From assembly GCA_026225215.1 (NCBI GenBank), contig JAMFSI010000138.1:1-42205 (forward strand): a DNA stretch of 42,205 bases, given 5' to 3'. Of this stretch, positions 17,499-27,728 are shown in pieces. The notes under the pieces are model-generated. The model was not told where the DNA came from. It made no database searches and saw only the letters and a list, made by a program, of their open reading frames with translations. Origin of the DNA: Sphingomonas palustris (GTDB taxonomy: Bacteria; Pseudomonadota; Alphaproteobacteria; Sphingomonadales; Sphingomonadaceae). Every line of letters begins with the position of its first letter. Within the stretch, counting starts at the first letter, position 1. Position numbers and translations under genes: made by a program.

Positions 17499-19595
17499 GT
17501 GAATTCAGTTCCGATAGCAATCGGCTTGGGTCTGTTGGCCGTTATCTACGGCTTTATAACCAGTCGGCAGGTGCTGGGCGCATCTGCAGGCAATGCCAAG
17601 ATGCAAGAAATTGCCGCGGCCATTCAGGAAGGCGCGCAGGCCTATCTGAAGCGCCAATACACCACCATCGCCATCGTTGGTGTTATTGTGGCCGCCATCA
17701 TCTTCTTTTTCCTGGGCCCGATTTCCGCAGTCGGCTTCCTGCTCGGTTCGATCCTCTCGGGCGCAGCCGGTTTCATCGGCATGAACGTGTCGGTGCGCTC
17801 CAATGTCCGCACCGCTGCAGCAGCGCAGACCGGCTTGCAGGAAGGACTGACGCTGGCGTTTCGCGCCGGCGCCATTACCGGCATGCTGGTCGCGGGGCTT
17901 GCCCTGCTCGCCATTGCCGGCTTCTTCTATTATCTGACCAGCATCGCCGGTCATCAGCCGCAGGACCGCGTCGTCGTCACCGCGCTCACCGCGCTGGCGC
18001 TCGGCGCATCGCTGGTATCGATCTTCGCGCGCCTCGGCGGCGGCATCTTCACCAAGGCGGCTGACGTCGGCGCCGACCTCGTCGGCAAGGTCGAGGCCGG
18101 CATCCCCGAGGACGACCCACGCAACCCCGCGGTGATCGCCGATAACGTCGGCGACAATGTCGGCGACTGCGCCGGCATGGCCGCCGATCTGTTCGAGACT
18201 TATGTCGTCACCGTCGGCGCCACTATGGTTCTGACCGCGCTGCTGCTCAAGGGCGCCACTAACCTCCTGGCCTTGATGAGCCTGCCGCTGCTGATCGGCG
18301 GCGTCTGCATCGTGACGTCGATCATCGGCACTTATTTCGTGCGGCTGGGCGGCGGCAAGAACATCATGGGCGCCATGTACAAGGGCTTCCTGGTGACAGC
18401 GGTGCTGTCGGTCCCGGCGATCTGGTGGGCGATCTCCTACACCGTCGGCGATATGAACGCTGCCATCGCTGATCAAGCCTACACCGGCTGGACACTGTTC
18501 TATTGCGGCGTGCTGGGTCTGGTGATCACCGGACTGATCATCTGGATCACCGAATATTACACCGGCACCAATTACCGCCCGGTCCGCTCGATCGCCAAGG
18601 CTTCGGAAACCGGCCACGGCACGAACGTCATCCAAGGCCTGGCGATCAGCATGGAAGCGACCGCGATGCCAGCGCTGGTCATCTGCGCCGGCATCATCAT
18701 CGCCTTCAAACTCGCCGGGCTGATGGGCATTGCCTATGCGGTGACGGCAATGCTGGCGCTGGCGGGCATGGTGGTGGCTTTGGATGCCTATGGTCCGGTC
18801 ACCGACAATGCCGGTGGCATCGCCGAAATGGCCGGGCTCGACGATTCGGTTCGCGAAAAGACCGATGCGCTCGATGCCGTGGGCAATACCACCAAGGCCG
18901 TGACCAAGGGCTATGCGATCGGTTCGGCGGGCCTCGCCGCGCTGGTGCTGTTCGCTACGTACACCGCCGATCTGCGCGAGTTCTTCGGCGGGCTGACGGT
19001 GAACTTCTCTCTGGAAAACCCCTATGTCATCGTCGGGCTGCTGCTCGGCGCGCTGTTGCCCTATCTGTTCGGGGCGATGGGCATGACGGCGGTGGGCTCG
19101 GCAGCGGGCGCGGTGGTGCAGGACGTGCGCGACCAGTTCCGCGAAAATCCCGGCATCATGGCCGGGACCTCCAAGCCTGATTACGCTCGCACCGTCGATC
19201 TGGTGACCAAGGCGGCGATCAAGAAAATGATCGTGCCGTCGCTGCTGCCGGTGCTGACGCCGATCGTGATCTATTTCGTGATCACCGCGGTGGCCGGCCA
19301 GGCCGAGGGCTTTGCCGCACTCGGCGCCTTGCTGCTCGGCGTGATCGTCGGCGGTCTGTTCGTCGCGATCTCGATGACCTCGGGCGGCGGCGCCTGGGAC
19401 AATGCCAAGAAGTACATCGAAGACGGCCATCATGGCGGCAAGGGCTCGGAAGCGCATAAGGCGGCGGTGACGGGCGACACGGTCGGCGATCCCTACAAGG
19501 ACACGGCCGGACCGGCGGTCAATCCGATGATCAAGATCACGAACATCGTCGCGCTGCTGCTGCTGGCAGCGCTGGCGGCGCATACGGGGGGCTGA
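17499..19595 (+). CDS. hppA: K+-insensitive pyrophosphate-energised proton pump
   Basis: 698-aa membrane pyrophosphatase that couples hydrolysis of pyrophosphate to H+ translocation. It has about 15-16 hydrophobic segments. The catalytic cytoplasmic motifs are present: [34 protein letters not shown], the middle [16 protein letters not shown] block and the C-terminal [14 protein letters not shown] and [18 protein letters not shown]. The motif [10 protein letters not shown] has lysine where K+-dependent enzymes have alanine, which marks the K+-independent subfamily. The start is GTG 17499 with GAGAGAGGGG upstream; a longer in-frame extension to 17397 overlaps the promoter and is unlikely. A strong intrinsic terminator follows. 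Confidence 0.96.
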   Translation: MNSVPIAIGLGLLAVIYGFITSRQVLGASAGNAKMQEIAAAIQEGAQAYLKRQYTTIAIVGVIVAAIIFFFLGPISAVGFLLGSILSGAAGFIGMNVSVRSNVRTAAAAQTGLQEGLTLAFRAGAITGMLVAGLALLAIAGFFYYLTSIAGHQPQDRVVVTALTALALGASLVSIFARLGGGIFTKAADVGADLVGKVEAGIPEDDPRNPAVIADNVGDNVGDCAGMAADLFETYVVTVGATMVLTALLLKGATNLLALMSLPLLIGGVCIVTSIIGTYFVRLGGGKNIMGAMYKGFLVTAVLSVPAIWWAISYTVGDMNAAIADQAYTGWTLFYCGVLGLVITGLIIWITEYYTGTNYRPVRSIAKASETGHGTNVIQGLAISMEATAMPALVICAGIIIAFKLAGLMGIAYAVTAMLALAGMVVALDAYGPVTDNAGGIAEMAGLDDSVREKTDALDAVGNTTKAVTKGYAIGSAGLAALVLFATYTADLREFFGGLTVNFSLENPYVIVGLLLGALLPYLFGAMGMTAVGSAAGAVVQDVRDQFRENPGIMAGTSKPDYARTVDLVTKAAIKKMIVPSLLPVLTPIVIYFVITAVAGQAEGFAALGALLLGVIVGGLFVAISMTSGGGAWDNAKKYIEDGHHGGKGSEAHKAAVTGDTVGDPYKDTAGPAVNPMIKITNIVALLLLAALAAHTGG

Positions 19596-19629
19596 CCCTC
19601 CGATTGCCGGCTGGAAACGGCTGGAACTG

Positions 19630-19665
19630 AACCCCGCCCGGAGCGATCCGGGCGGGGTTTTCTTT
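19630..19665 (+). terminator. Intrinsic terminator of hppA
   Basis: AACCCCGCCCGGA (19630-19642) and TCCGGGCGGGGTT (19647-19659) form a perfect 13-bp stem with a GCGA loop, followed by T-rich TTCTTT. It is 34 bp past the hppA stop. Confidence 0.92.
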
Positions 19666-19699
19666 GAAAGCGCGCGACCTGGATCTTGCTATGGTCGGG

Positions 19700-19810
19700 G
19701 CTCCGCACCAAAATCCGGTATCCATTTATTGCGGCGATGCTCTGGATTCTTTAGTTGCCGCGTGATTTTTTACAAAAACCGGTTCCCACTTTTTGTCATC
19801 ACGCTCTAAG
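19700..19810. repeat. Degenerate alphaproteobacterial intergenic repeat
   Basis: The stretch CAAAAACCGGTTCCCACTTT (about 19773) with TCATCACGCTCTA after it, and the related upstream AAAATCCGGTATCCATTTAT (about 19710), resemble a dispersed alphaproteobacterial repeat in two decayed, partly inverted halves. No gene is apparent between the hppA terminator and tesB. Confidence 0.4.
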
Positions 19811-19818
19811 GCCCGGGC

Positions 19819-20706
19819 ATGGATGACACAGCAGCTACCCGCGCCACCGCCAATCTGATCGCGCTTCTCGACCTCGAGCAGCAGGGGCCGGACCTGTTCA
19901 CCGGCCCGCGCAAACCAGGCGGCGTCGGTCGGGTATTCGGCGGCCAAGTGTTGGCGCAAGCCCTGGCGGCAGCGCAGCGCACCGTTGATGACGGCGATGG
20001 CGCGCGCGAGCCCCATTCGCTCCACGCCTATTTCCTGCGCGGCGCCAGCGAGGATCACGAGATCACCTTTCGCGTCGAGCGCGATTTCGATGGCCGCAGC
20101 TTTTCCAATCGCCGGGTGGTCGCCAGCCAGCAAGGCCGCCCGATTTTCAATCTCATCGCTTCGTTCCACACGCGCGAAGCCGGCCTTAGCCATCAAGACG
20201 AAATGCCTGTCGTGCCCCCGCCCGACGCGCTGGCAAGCGAAGCGATGCTGGCGACCCGCCCCGAATATGCCGCCAACCCCGGTATTCAATCCCGCCAATA
20301 CGTCGCTCCGGCGGTGGAAATTCGCCCGACTCAGCCGCATATCTGGGTTGGTAGTTCCGGGCATATCCCGGCAACCTCCAACTGGATTCGCGTGATTGCG
20401 CCGCTGGGCGACGATCCGGCGCTGCACCGCGCCGTGCTCACTTATATTTCCGATCTGGTGCTGCTCGGAACGGCGCTGCTGCCGCATGTGCCGGAACTGG
20501 CATCAGCCAACATCACCGCCGCCAGCCTCGATCACGCGATCTGGTTTCACGACGATTTTCGCGCCGACGAGTGGATGCTCTACGCCACGCACAGCCCCTG
20601 GGCCGGACGGTCGCGCGGCTTCACGCGCGGACAGGTTTACCGCAACGACGGGCAGCTGGTGGCGACCATCGCCCAGGAAGGACTGATGCGCGCGACGCCG
20701 AAGTAA
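19819..20706 (+). CDS. tesB: Acyl-CoA thioesterase II
   Basis: 295-aa double-hotdog thioesterase that hydrolyses medium- to long-chain acyl-CoAs. Blocks typical of TesB: VGRVFGGQVLAQALAAAQRT, HSLHAYFLRGASEDHEITF, DGRSFSNRRVVASQQGRPIF and, at the C-terminus, AIWFHDDFRADEWMLYATHS with SRGFTRGQVYRNDGQLVATI. The aspartate in the DDFRADEW stretch and the Gln/Thr of the second half fit the catalytic network of the family. Convergent with uvrC, 15 bp apart. Confidence 0.94.
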   Translation: MDDTAATRATANLIALLDLEQQGPDLFTGPRKPGGVGRVFGGQVLAQALAAAQRTVDDGDGAREPHSLHAYFLRGASEDHEITFRVERDFDGRSFSNRRVVASQQGRPIFNLIASFHTREAGLSHQDEMPVVPPPDALASEAMLATRPEYAANPGIQSRQYVAPAVEIRPTQPHIWVGSSGHIPATSNWIRVIAPLGDDPALHRAVLTYISDLVLLGTALLPHVPELASANITAASLDHAIWFHDDFRADEWMLYATHSPWAGRSRGFTRGQVYRNDGQLVATIAQEGLMRATPK

Positions 20707-20721
20707 ACACCGCGCGCAACT

Positions 20722-22677
20722 TCAGCCCTTCGGATGATAGAAATCGTAAATAGTCTGCGCCACCGCCGCGCTGACTCCGGGCGCGCGTTGCAGATCGTCC
20801 AGCGCGGCCGCACGCACCCGGCTGGCGGTACCAAAATGAAGCAATAACGCCCGCTTCCGCGCCGGGCCGATGCCGGGAATCTCGTCGAGCGGGCTGGCGG
20901 TGATCGCCCGGCTACGCTTTTCGCGATGCGCACCGATAGCGAAGCGATGCGCCTCATCGCGCAGCCGCTGCAAATGAAAGATCACTGGCGAATTCAGCGG
21001 CAGCGTCTTTTCGCGTCCATCGGGGAAGTGGAAGATTTCGCGCCCGGCATTGCGATCCGGCCCCTTGGACACGCCGACCACGCAAAGATCGTCGATGCCG
21101 AGTTCCGCCAGCACATCACGGACCGCGCTGATCTGACCCTTGCCGCCATCGATCAACACCAGATCGGGCCAGACTCCGCCATCGGCGGCTTTGCTGCGAT
21201 CGGGATCATCGGCCATCGCCCGCGTAAACCGCCGCTGCAGCACTTCGCGCATCATCGCGAAATCATCGCCCGGCGCGGTTTCCTCGCGCTTGATGTTCCA
21301 TTTGCGGTATTGCCCCTTGAGGAAACCCTCCGGCCCCGCGACCACCATCGCGCCGAGCGCATGGCTGCCCTGGATATGGCTGTTGTCGTAGATTTCCACG
21401 CGCTGCGGCTCTTCGGCCAGTTCGAGGAATTCGGTCATTTCGCGCCAGACCCGCGCCTTAGTGCCGCTTTCCGCCAGCCGGCGATCGAGCGCTTCGGTGG
21501 CATTGCGTTCGGCTTGCTGGATCAGTTTACGGCGATCGCCACGCTGCGGCACGGCGATTTCGACCTTGCCCCCCGCGCCCTCGCGCAAAGCCTCCGCCAG
21601 TAGCTCTGCCTCGGGCAAGGCGCGATCGAGCAGGATCAGGCGCGGTGGCGGCACTTCTTCATAAAACTGCGCGAGAAAACTTTGCAGTACCTCGCCCTCA
21701 TCCAACCCCTCGGTGTGACTCGGAAAGAACGCGCGGTGGCCCCAGTTCTGGCCGCCGCGGATGAAGAATGCCTGGATCGCGATCTGGCCGCCTTTGCTGG
21801 CGAGCGCGAAAATGTCGGCGTCGCCCAGCCCTTCCGCATTGATCGCCTGGCTACCCTGGATGAAGGTGGCGGCGCGCAAGCGGTCACGCAGCATCGCCGC
21901 CGTCTCGAAGTCCAGCGCCGCCGCCGCTGCCGCCATCTGTTTCTCGATCTTGGCCTGCACCGCGCTGCTCTTGCCACCGAGGAAATCGCGCGCCTCGCTC
22001 ACCAGCTCGGCGTAGCCCGCGACATCGATACGATCGACGCAGGGCGCACTGCAGCGCTTGATCTGGTGGAGCAGGCAGGGGCGATCGCGCCGCGCGAAAA
22101 AACTGTCGGTGCAACTGCGCAGCAGAAACAACTTCTGCAAGGCGTTGATCGTAGTGTTGACCGAGCCGGCACTGGCGAAGGGGCCATAGTAATTGCCTTG
22201 CACCCGCCGCGCGCCGCGATGTTTCATGATGCGTGGAAAGGCATGCTCGCCGCCAAGCAGGATGAAAGGGAAGCTTTTGTCGTCGCGCAGCAGCACATTA
22301 TACGGTGGGCGGAAACGCTTGATCAGCTGCGCTTCGAGCAACAGCGCCTCGGCTTCGGAATTGGTGGTGACGATGGTCATCCCACGGCATTGGCTGACCA
22401 TACGCTGCAACCGTCCCGGCAGCCGCTCGACCTGGGTGTAATTCGCTACCCGTGCCCGCAGCACCCGTGCCTTGCCGACATACAGCACATCGCCGCGCGC
22501 ATCGAGCATGCGATAGACGCCGGGCCGCGCCGGCAATGTCGCCAGCACCTCGCGGATCGCCGCCTCGCCTGCCACGATATCGGGCCGATCCGATCCACGC
22601 AGCGTGTAGGATGCGCGGTCCTCGTGGAAGCGATCGGGGGATTGCGGCTCGGAGGGTGAAACGGGTGGGCGGACCAT
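20722..22677 (-). CDS. uvrC: Excinuclease ABC subunit C
   Basis: 651-aa UvrC, the dual-incision nuclease of nucleotide excision repair. Domains in order: N-terminal GIY-YIG nuclease (PGVYRMLDARGDVLYVGKAR), a Cys-rich patch (CLLHQIKRCSAPCV), the UVR motif for UvrB contact (QMAAAAAALDFETAAMLRDR), the RNase H-like endonuclease half (VEIYDNSHIQGSHALGAMVV and DLVLIDGGKGQISAV) and a C-terminal helix-hairpin-helix (IPGIGPARKRALLLHFG). The frame extends to 22818, but that part lies in a palindromic repeat; ATG 22677 is chosen. A roughly 45-residue extension before the GIY-YIG domain remains. Confidence 0.95.
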   Translation of the reverse strand: MVRPPVSPSEPQSPDRFHEDRASYTLRGSDRPDIVAGEAAIREVLATLPARPGVYRMLDARGDVLYVGKARVLRARVANYTQVERLPGRLQRMVSQCRGMTIVTTNSEAEALLLEAQLIKRFRPPYNVLLRDDKSFPFILLGGEHAFPRIMKHRGARRVQGNYYGPFASAGSVNTTINALQKLFLLRSCTDSFFARRDRPCLLHQIKRCSAPCVDRIDVAGYAELVSEARDFLGGKSSAVQAKIEKQMAAAAAALDFETAAMLRDRLRAATFIQGSQAINAEGLGDADIFALASKGGQIAIQAFFIRGGQNWGHRAFFPSHTEGLDEGEVLQSFLAQFYEEVPPPRLILLDRALPEAELLAEALREGAGGKVEIAVPQRGDRRKLIQQAERNATEALDRRLAESGTKARVWREMTEFLELAEEPQRVEIYDNSHIQGSHALGAMVVAGPEGFLKGQYRKWNIKREETAPGDDFAMMREVLQRRFTRAMADDPDRSKAADGGVWPDLVLIDGGKGQISAVRDVLAELGIDDLCVVGVSKGPDRNAGREIFHFPDGREKTLPLNSPVIFHLQRLRDEAHRFAIGAHREKRSRAITASPLDEIPGIGPARKRALLLHFGTASRVRAAALDDLQRAPGVSAAVAQTIYDFYHPKG

Positions 22678-22725
22678 GGATGTGCAGATAAGCAATCGAA
22701 GAGGCTGCGACCAGTCCCAGAGCCA

Positions 22726-22829
22726 ATTCCTCCCCGGCACGGGAAGAGCAATCGCATTTGCCTCGTCATGCTGACGGAAGTCAGCATGACGAGGCAAATG
22801 CGATTGCCCTGCCGGCACGGGGAGGAATT
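22726..22829. repeat. Nested palindromic element with a perfect 28-bp stem
   Basis: The inner arms 22748-22775 and 22780-22807 are exact 28-bp inverted repeats around a GGAA loop; the left arm starts GCAATCGCATTTGCCTCGTC. The outer flanks AATTCCTCCCCG (from 22726) and CGGGGAGGAATT (to about 22829) add a second inverted pair and carry the CCTCCCCGGCACGGG sequence of the 11451 element. It lies between the uvrC start and the receptor stop. Confidence 0.8.
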
Positions 22830-22839
22830 TAAGGCGGCC

Positions 22840-25533
22840 TTAGAACAGTTTGCGGAATTCTATCCCCAGCACCCGCCCCAGCGGATCGAGCAAATAAGGT
22901 TGGTACGCTGTCGGCGTAGCACCGGTAGGATCGGTGACCTTCTGGCGTGAATCGAAAACATTGGTGGCCAGCAATGCCAATCGCGCATTCTTGAAGAAAG
23001 GCGAGGCTTTGACCAGCCGCTGCTGCTGGCCAAGATCGATGAAGCCGCGCAGATTGATCTTGAACAGCGCCCCGAAGCGCAAATCGGACGCGCCGGATAG
23101 GCCACCGGGATCGACGTGCGTAGGCGAAGTCCAGGTGCCGCCCGCGCGGATGCCAAAGCCTTTGAAGTAACCCCCGGCATCGATTTCGAGCATCTGGCGC
23201 GAAACGCCACCGGTCGATGAGATCGCGTCGCCGTCGAGCAGGTTGAGGCTCTGCGTGCCAGGCGCCAGCAGCACGCTATCGACGAATTGCACGGTATGAT
23301 AAATCGAGATGTTCCAGCGACCTGGGTAGCGCTGCCGCTGGCCGCCGCCACCACCGCCGCCCTGGCCGCCGTTGGAGGATCCCCCCTGGCGATGCTCGCC
23401 TCCGCCAGGGCCCTCGCCTCCCGGACCTCCACCACCCGGTGGCCCACCGCCTGCGCCGCCACCCGGACCGCCACCGAAACCGCCTCGACCCGCGCCGCCT
23501 CCGCCAAAGCCGCCGCCACCGCCGAAACCATCGCCGCCGAACCGTCCACCAGGCCCGCGACCACGCACCCTCGGCAGCGGCTTGCCGAGATTACCGGCGA
23601 TGTTGAAGCCCCAGCGCAGCCGCACCTCATGCTGCTCGGCGAGATTGATGGGGGTTTCGTTGATCGAGGTGATCTGGCCCGCGGCATTGCGCATCACCCG
23701 GCCCGGATAGGCCGCCTCCACCGCCGCTGTCAGAATCGGGAAACCGCTGGTGACATTGCTCGAGCGATTGTTGAAATATTCGACAATCAGATTGCCTCGG
23801 CTGAAGAACGGCAATTCCCAGTTAAGGCCCAGCTTGATGTCATGCTCGCCCTCGCGCTGCAGCCCCGGATTGCCGCCGCCGGTGGTGGTGACCGATACCG
23901 ATTGTCCGGTGACAAAATCGAAAACCGGCACATTGAGCGTAGAAACGATCGGATTGCCAAGATTGGGCAGCGTCGGCGCGGTCTGATTGACGATATAGCT
24001 GCCTTGGAAACCAAGCTTGTCGGTGAGGTTCCAGGTTGCCCCCGCGCTCCAGTCGATCAAATCGCCGAAGTCGGATAAATGATCCGCCCCGATGCTGAAA
24101 TTCGCGGTAATTTCGCCGACGGCACCGAGAATACCCTCGCGCGGGCTGGTCAGCGGCAGCGCCAGATTGGCTCCGACCGAAGCATCGCCGCGCCGCAACG
24201 ACGCCGGTGCGTCCATCTCCAGCGACGCGCTGCCGGACTGGCCGGTGTAGGCAAAGCCGGCGCGCAGCGTGAGATTGGCCTCCCCGGCGGGCAATTTCAG
24301 GGGATGGCCGATGAAGGTCAGCAGGCTGGTGACCGAATCGGCATTGCTCTGCGTCCGGTTGAACCCCGCAGCCGGCAGTGAAGGCAGCGGCCCGTTCAGG
24401 GGGAGCGTACCCGCCTGGGCTCCGGCCTGCAGGTTGTTCAGAAACGCCGCATCGGGATTGCCCTTTGCAGTATCGGCAGCGATATCGGTATGCGTGGTTG
24501 TCGTCGCAAAGCTGGAATCCACCGTCGCGGACAGTTTCCAATCGCCCAGCGGTTTATTCAGCGACACCCCGGCGTTGGTGGTATCGGTCCGGGTCGTTTG
24601 CGCCAATGCGCCGGGAAATGTCCGTTCTACCGCTGGAGTATCGGGAACGGGCCCCTGGAGCTGGGCATCGTTCAATCCCGACAGGCTGGTCGAATCCGAT
24701 CGGGTCCAGGTGCCGTTGATCGCCAGCGTTCCCGAGTTCTTGCCTTTGCCCAGACCAAGCGTCCAGGTGGCATTGGCGGAATAATCGCTGCCGCTGGACA
24801 CCAGCGTGTGGAAGTCCGCCGGATTGGGATCGCCAGGAACGCTCGACACGGCGCCATCGACCGGCGCGACATCGCGCTGAGCGTAAGTCAGCGGCGTGGT
24901 GTGATCGGCCTTCAGCGCCAGGTTGAAACGGCTGTTCTTGTCGATCTTCAGCAGGCCGGCCTGGCCCTCCACGGTATGCGTGCCGCCCTGGTCGGGTTGG
25001 GTATATTCAGCTTCCGCCGTCTTGCTGTGGAAGTGATCCTTGAGGATGAAATTCACCACTCGCTGATCGGGCGAATAGCCATAGCGCAGCGCCACTTCCT
25101 CGGGCAGAATCTCGATGCGGCGGATCGCCTCGGGCGGATAATCGCGCAATTCGCGGAAGGAAGCGATGCGCACGCCGTTGACCAGGAATACCGGCCCACC
25201 GCTGCTGCGGCCCCGCCCGGAATTGGTCTCTGCCGCGATGTCGGCGATCAGGTCGGTCATCGAGGTGGCGCCGTAGGACTGGATGTCCTCTTCATCGAGG
25301 ACATCGACCGGCGGCTGCGGTGCATCGACCGAGCCGGGAATCTTCAAATGCGCGCCGATCACGACGATCGGCTTACCATTAGTCGTCGGGGCGTCGCCGG
25401 AACCGCTGTCATCCTGGTCGGAATCGGCAGATGCGGGTGCCGGGGCGGCTGCCGGTGGCGCCGCGTAACCAGGCGCGGCGACCAACACCGGCCACACCCC
25501 ACCTACCGCCAACAAAGCCGCCCGAAACCGCAA
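22840..25533 (-). CDS. TonB-dependent outer-membrane receptor with Gly-rich insertion
   Basis: About 897-aa outer-membrane receptor. A signal peptide (LRFRAALLAVGGVWPVLVAA, cleavage probably after GYA) leads into a low-complexity Ala/Pro/Asp linker, a plug domain (DIQSYGATSMTDLIADIAAE, then GPVFLVNGVRIASFRELRDY) and a beta-barrel ending in a C-terminal phenylalanine (GIEFRKLF), the usual outer-membrane insertion signal. Bases 23330-23582 encode about 85 residues made almost only of Gly with Arg, Phe, Pro and Gln, placed within the barrel region, an odd surface-loop-like insertion. The start is uncertain: TTG 25533 has AAAGGAG with 8-nt spacing and sits just before the signal peptide; ATG 25614 would add 27 residues and lacks a ribosome site. 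The ligand is unknown. Confidence 0.87.
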   Translation of the reverse strand: MRFRAALLAVGGVWPVLVAAPGYAAPPAAAPAPASADSDQDDSGSGDAPTTNGKPIVVIGAHLKIPGSVDAPQPPVDVLDEEDIQSYGATSMTDLIADIAAETNSGRGRSSGGPVFLVNGVRIASFRELRDYPPEAIRRIEILPEEVALRYGYSPDQRVVNFILKDHFHSKTAEAEYTQPDQGGTHTVEGQAGLLKIDKNSRFNLALKADHTTPLTYAQRDVAPVDGAVSSVPGDPNPADFHTLVSSGSDYSANATWTLGLGKGKNSGTLAINGTWTRSDSTSLSGLNDAQLQGPVPDTPAVERTFPGALAQTTRTDTTNAGVSLNKPLGDWKLSATVDSSFATTTTHTDIAADTAKGNPDAAFLNNLQAGAQAGTLPLNGPLPSLPAAGFNRTQSNADSVTSLLTFIGHPLKLPAGEANLTLRAGFAYTGQSGSASLEMDAPASLRRGDASVGANLALPLTSPREGILGAVGEITANFSIGADHLSDFGDLIDWSAGATWNLTDKLGFQGSYIVNQTAPTLPNLGNPIVSTLNVPVFDFVTGQSVSVTTTGGGNPGLQREGEHDIKLGLNWELPFFSRGNLIVEYFNNRSSNVTSGFPILTAAVEAAYPGRVMRNAAGQITSINETPINLAEQHEVRLRWGFNIAGNLGKPLPRVRGRGPGGRFGGDGFGGGGGFGGGGAGRGGFGGGPGGGAGGGPPGGGGPGGEGPGGGEHRQGGSSNGGQGGGGGGGQRQRYPGRWNISIYHTVQFVDSVLLAPGTQSLNLLDGDAISSTGGVSRQMLEIDAGGYFKGFGIRAGGTWTSPTHVDPGGLSGASDLRFGALFKINLRGFIDLGQQQRLVKASPFFKNARLALLATNVFDSRQKVTDPTGATPTAYQPYLLDPLGRVLGIEFRKLF

Positions 25534-25837
25534 TCGCAACACTCCTTTAACCTCGGCACTATTCCGAAGTGACTCAGGTCGCGCGATGCGCAAAGCCAGC
25601 GGGATCGGCAACATTGCTTGGGTAATATTTTGTCGTCACCGCATACGACGCCAGCGTTTAAATCTGGCACGAAACGAAGTTCAGCAAAGCTGAATTTGCC
25701 CATTTGCCCATTCCGAGACAGACGCTTCGAGCCCGCCCGCGCCGTGAGCCTTTCCTTTTGCGCAAGCTGCGTCTATGGCGCGCCCCAATCTCTTGAAAAC
25801 AGCAATATCCCTGAAACCATAGGAATCCGAAACGCGG

Positions 25838-26083
25838 ATGGCGAAAGAAGAACTTCTCGAAATGCGTGGCACAGTGGTCGAACTGCTGCCCAATGCGATG
25901 TTTCGCGTGCGATTGGAAAACGACCACGAAATTCTTGGCCATACCGCTGGAAAGATGCGCAAAAATCGCATCCGCGTGTTGGTTGGCGACGAAGTCCTGG
26001 TCGAACTCACCCCTTATGACCTGACCAAGGGTCGCATCACCTATCGCTTCATGCCCGGACGCGGCGGCCCCGGCCAATATTGA
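25838..26083 (+). CDS. infA: Translation initiation factor IF-1
   Basis: 81-aa single S1/OB-fold protein that occupies the ribosomal A site during initiation. [20 protein letters not shown], the middle [18 protein letters not shown] and [20 protein letters not shown] are typical. It is about nine residues longer than the E. coli protein because of a GRGGPGQY tail, as is usual in alphaproteobacteria. The 220 bp upstream hold no other gene and probably contain its promoter. Confidence 0.96.
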   Translation: MAKEELLEMRGTVVELLPNAMFRVRLENDHEILGHTAGKMRKNRIRVLVGDEVLVELTPYDLTKGRITYRFMPGRGGPGQY

Positions 26084-26167
26084 TCCGGCCCGGCACTGCT
26101 TGGGCATTCATGGCGCCCAAATCTTTGGCAAGTGCCTCAATCGGATCGGACATCAGAGGCGCCAAGC

Positions 26168-26752
26168 GTGGCTGAACCGCAGTCCAACCCCGTGCTGGTG
26201 CTGGCCTCCGCATCTCCGCGCCGCCGCGAGCTGATTGCGCGGCTCGGGATCACGCCAAGCGGCATCATCCCTGCGAACATCGACGAAACCCCGCTGCCGC
26301 AAGAGCTTCCGCGCGTCTATGTCACCCGCATGGCCAGGGAAAAGGCGCTGGTCGTCGCCAGTGACGCGCATGTGCTGGCCGGAGACACGGTGGTGGCACT
26401 CGGCCGCCGCATCCTGCCCAAGGCCGAGGACGAAGCCACCGCGCGCCGCTGCCTGGCGTTGATGTCAGGCCGACGTCACCGGGTGCTATCTGCCGTAGCG
26501 CTGCGTTCGCCCGATGGCACTTTGCGCGAACGACTGTCCGAAACCATCGTCCGCTTCAAACCGCTGTCTGTCGCGGAAATCGATGGCTACCTCGCCAGCG
26601 GCGAATGGCACGGCAAGGCGGGCGGCTATGCTATTCAGGGCCATGCCGAAAGTTTGATCGCCTGGATCAGCGGTAGCCATTCGGGCGTGGTCGGCCTGCC
26701 GCTGTTCGAAACCCGCGCCCTGCTGCGTGCCGCCGGCTTTGCGATCACTTAG
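26168..26752 (+). CDS. maf: Maf-family nucleotide pyrophosphatase
   Basis: 194-aa Maf protein, which hydrolyses non-canonical or modified nucleoside triphosphates. The substrate site [11 protein letters not shown] is at the N-terminus, the catalytic aspartate is in [12 protein letters not shown], and [16 protein letters not shown] is the conserved C-terminal block. GTG 26168 is chosen because AGAGG lies 8 nt upstream; GTG 26132 is an alternative. It is followed 4 bp later by the RNase E/G-like gene and then yacG, a conserved alphaproteobacterial trio. Confidence 0.93.
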   Translation: MAEPQSNPVLVLASASPRRRELIARLGITPSGIIPANIDETPLPQELPRVYVTRMAREKALVVASDAHVLAGDTVVALGRRILPKAEDEATARRCLALMSGRRHRVLSAVALRSPDGTLRERLSETIVRFKPLSVAEIDGYLASGEWHGKAGGYAIQGHAESLIAWISGSHSGVVGLPLFETRALLRAAGFAIT

Positions 26753-26756
26753 CGCG

Positions 26757-27728
26757 ATGGAATGGCAAGTCGAACAGGGTATCGGCGAGGATCGCGCATT
26801 ATTGATAGCAGACGGCCACGCCATCGCCGCCCGGCTCGACTGGCCCGGCGGACTGACCGCGGGGCAAGTGGCGGACGCAGTGCTGATCAGCCGCCAGACC
26901 GGCGCGGCGCGCGGCACCCTGCGTTTTGCCGATGGCGCCGAGGCGCTGGTCGATCAACTGCCCAAATCGGCGAGCGAAGGCGCACCGCTGCGAGTGATCG
27001 TCACCCGCGCCGCCATCGCCGAAACCGGACGGCTGAAGCGCGCGCAATGCCGTCCCACCAGCGAAGCCCCGCGCCCCGCACCATCGCTGGCCGAACGCCT
27101 GGCGAAGGATACTATCCCGGTGCGGCTGGTGCGCCGCTTTACCGCCGGCGATTGGGATGATGTGTTCGCCGATGCCTGGAGCGGCGAGGTGCCATTCGCG
27201 GGCGGCGGGCTGGTGATCACGCCTACCCCGGCGATGACCGTGGTCGACGTCGATGGCACGCTGCCGCCGCGCCAGCTCGCGCTGACGGCGGCCCAGGCCG
27301 TGGGCGAAGCCATCCGGCTGCTGGATCTCGCGGGATCGATCGGTATCGATTTCCCGACTCTGGCCGACAAGGCCGATCGCCGCGCGGTGGACGCTGCGCT
27401 GGATACCGCTCTGCAGGACTGGTCACACGAACGCACGGCGATGAACGGCTTTGGCTTTGTCCAATTGGTGGCGCGGCTGGAGCGGGTCTCGCTGCTCGCG
27501 CGCATCACCCATAACCGCGCCGCCGCCGCTGCTCGCCTGCTGCTGCGCCGCGCCGAAGGCGTCGAAGTGCCGGGCACACTGCTGCTGACGGCGCACCCGG
27601 CGGTGCGCGGGGCAATCCTTCCCGTATGGGAAAGTGAGCTTGGCCGCCGGACCGGTCGCCGTATCCACTGGCATGAGAACGCCGCGCTTGCGCTCGACGG
27701 TGGCTTCGCACAGGCGGTGGCAGCATGA
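26757..27728 (+). CDS. Minimal ribonuclease E/G family protein
   Basis: 323-aa protein corresponding to the catalytic core of RNase E/G. The segments [40 protein letters not shown] and [20 protein letters not shown] match the DNase I-like active-site region, with acidic residues at the expected places (VVDVDG and GIDF). It lacks the zinc-linker cysteines and has no recognisable canonical S1 motif and no long C-terminal scaffold, so it is much shorter than RNase E or G. The ATG at 26757 gives [12 protein letters not shown]. yacG overlaps its stop (ATGA). Confidence 0.85.
   Translation: MEWQVEQGIGEDRALLIADGHAIAARLDWPGGLTAGQVADAVLISRQTGAARGTLRFADGAEALVDQLPKSASEGAPLRVIVTRAAIAETGRLKRAQCRPTSEAPRPAPSLAERLAKDTIPVRLVRRFTAGDWDDVFADAWSGEVPFAGGGLVITPTPAMTVVDVDGTLPPRQLALTAAQAVGEAIRLLDLAGSIGIDFPTLADKADRRAVDAALDTALQDWSHERTAMNGFGFVQLVARLERVSLLARITHNRAAAAARLLLRRAEGVEVPGTLLLTAHPAVRGAILPVWESELGRRTGRRIHWHENAALALDGGFAQAVAA

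Noticed and set aside
17505..19583. 692-codon frame on the minus strand inside hppA
   Set aside because: Its composition (very rich in His, Arg, Gln and Asp) is the antisense reading of a GC-rich membrane protein gene; hppA has all family motifs.
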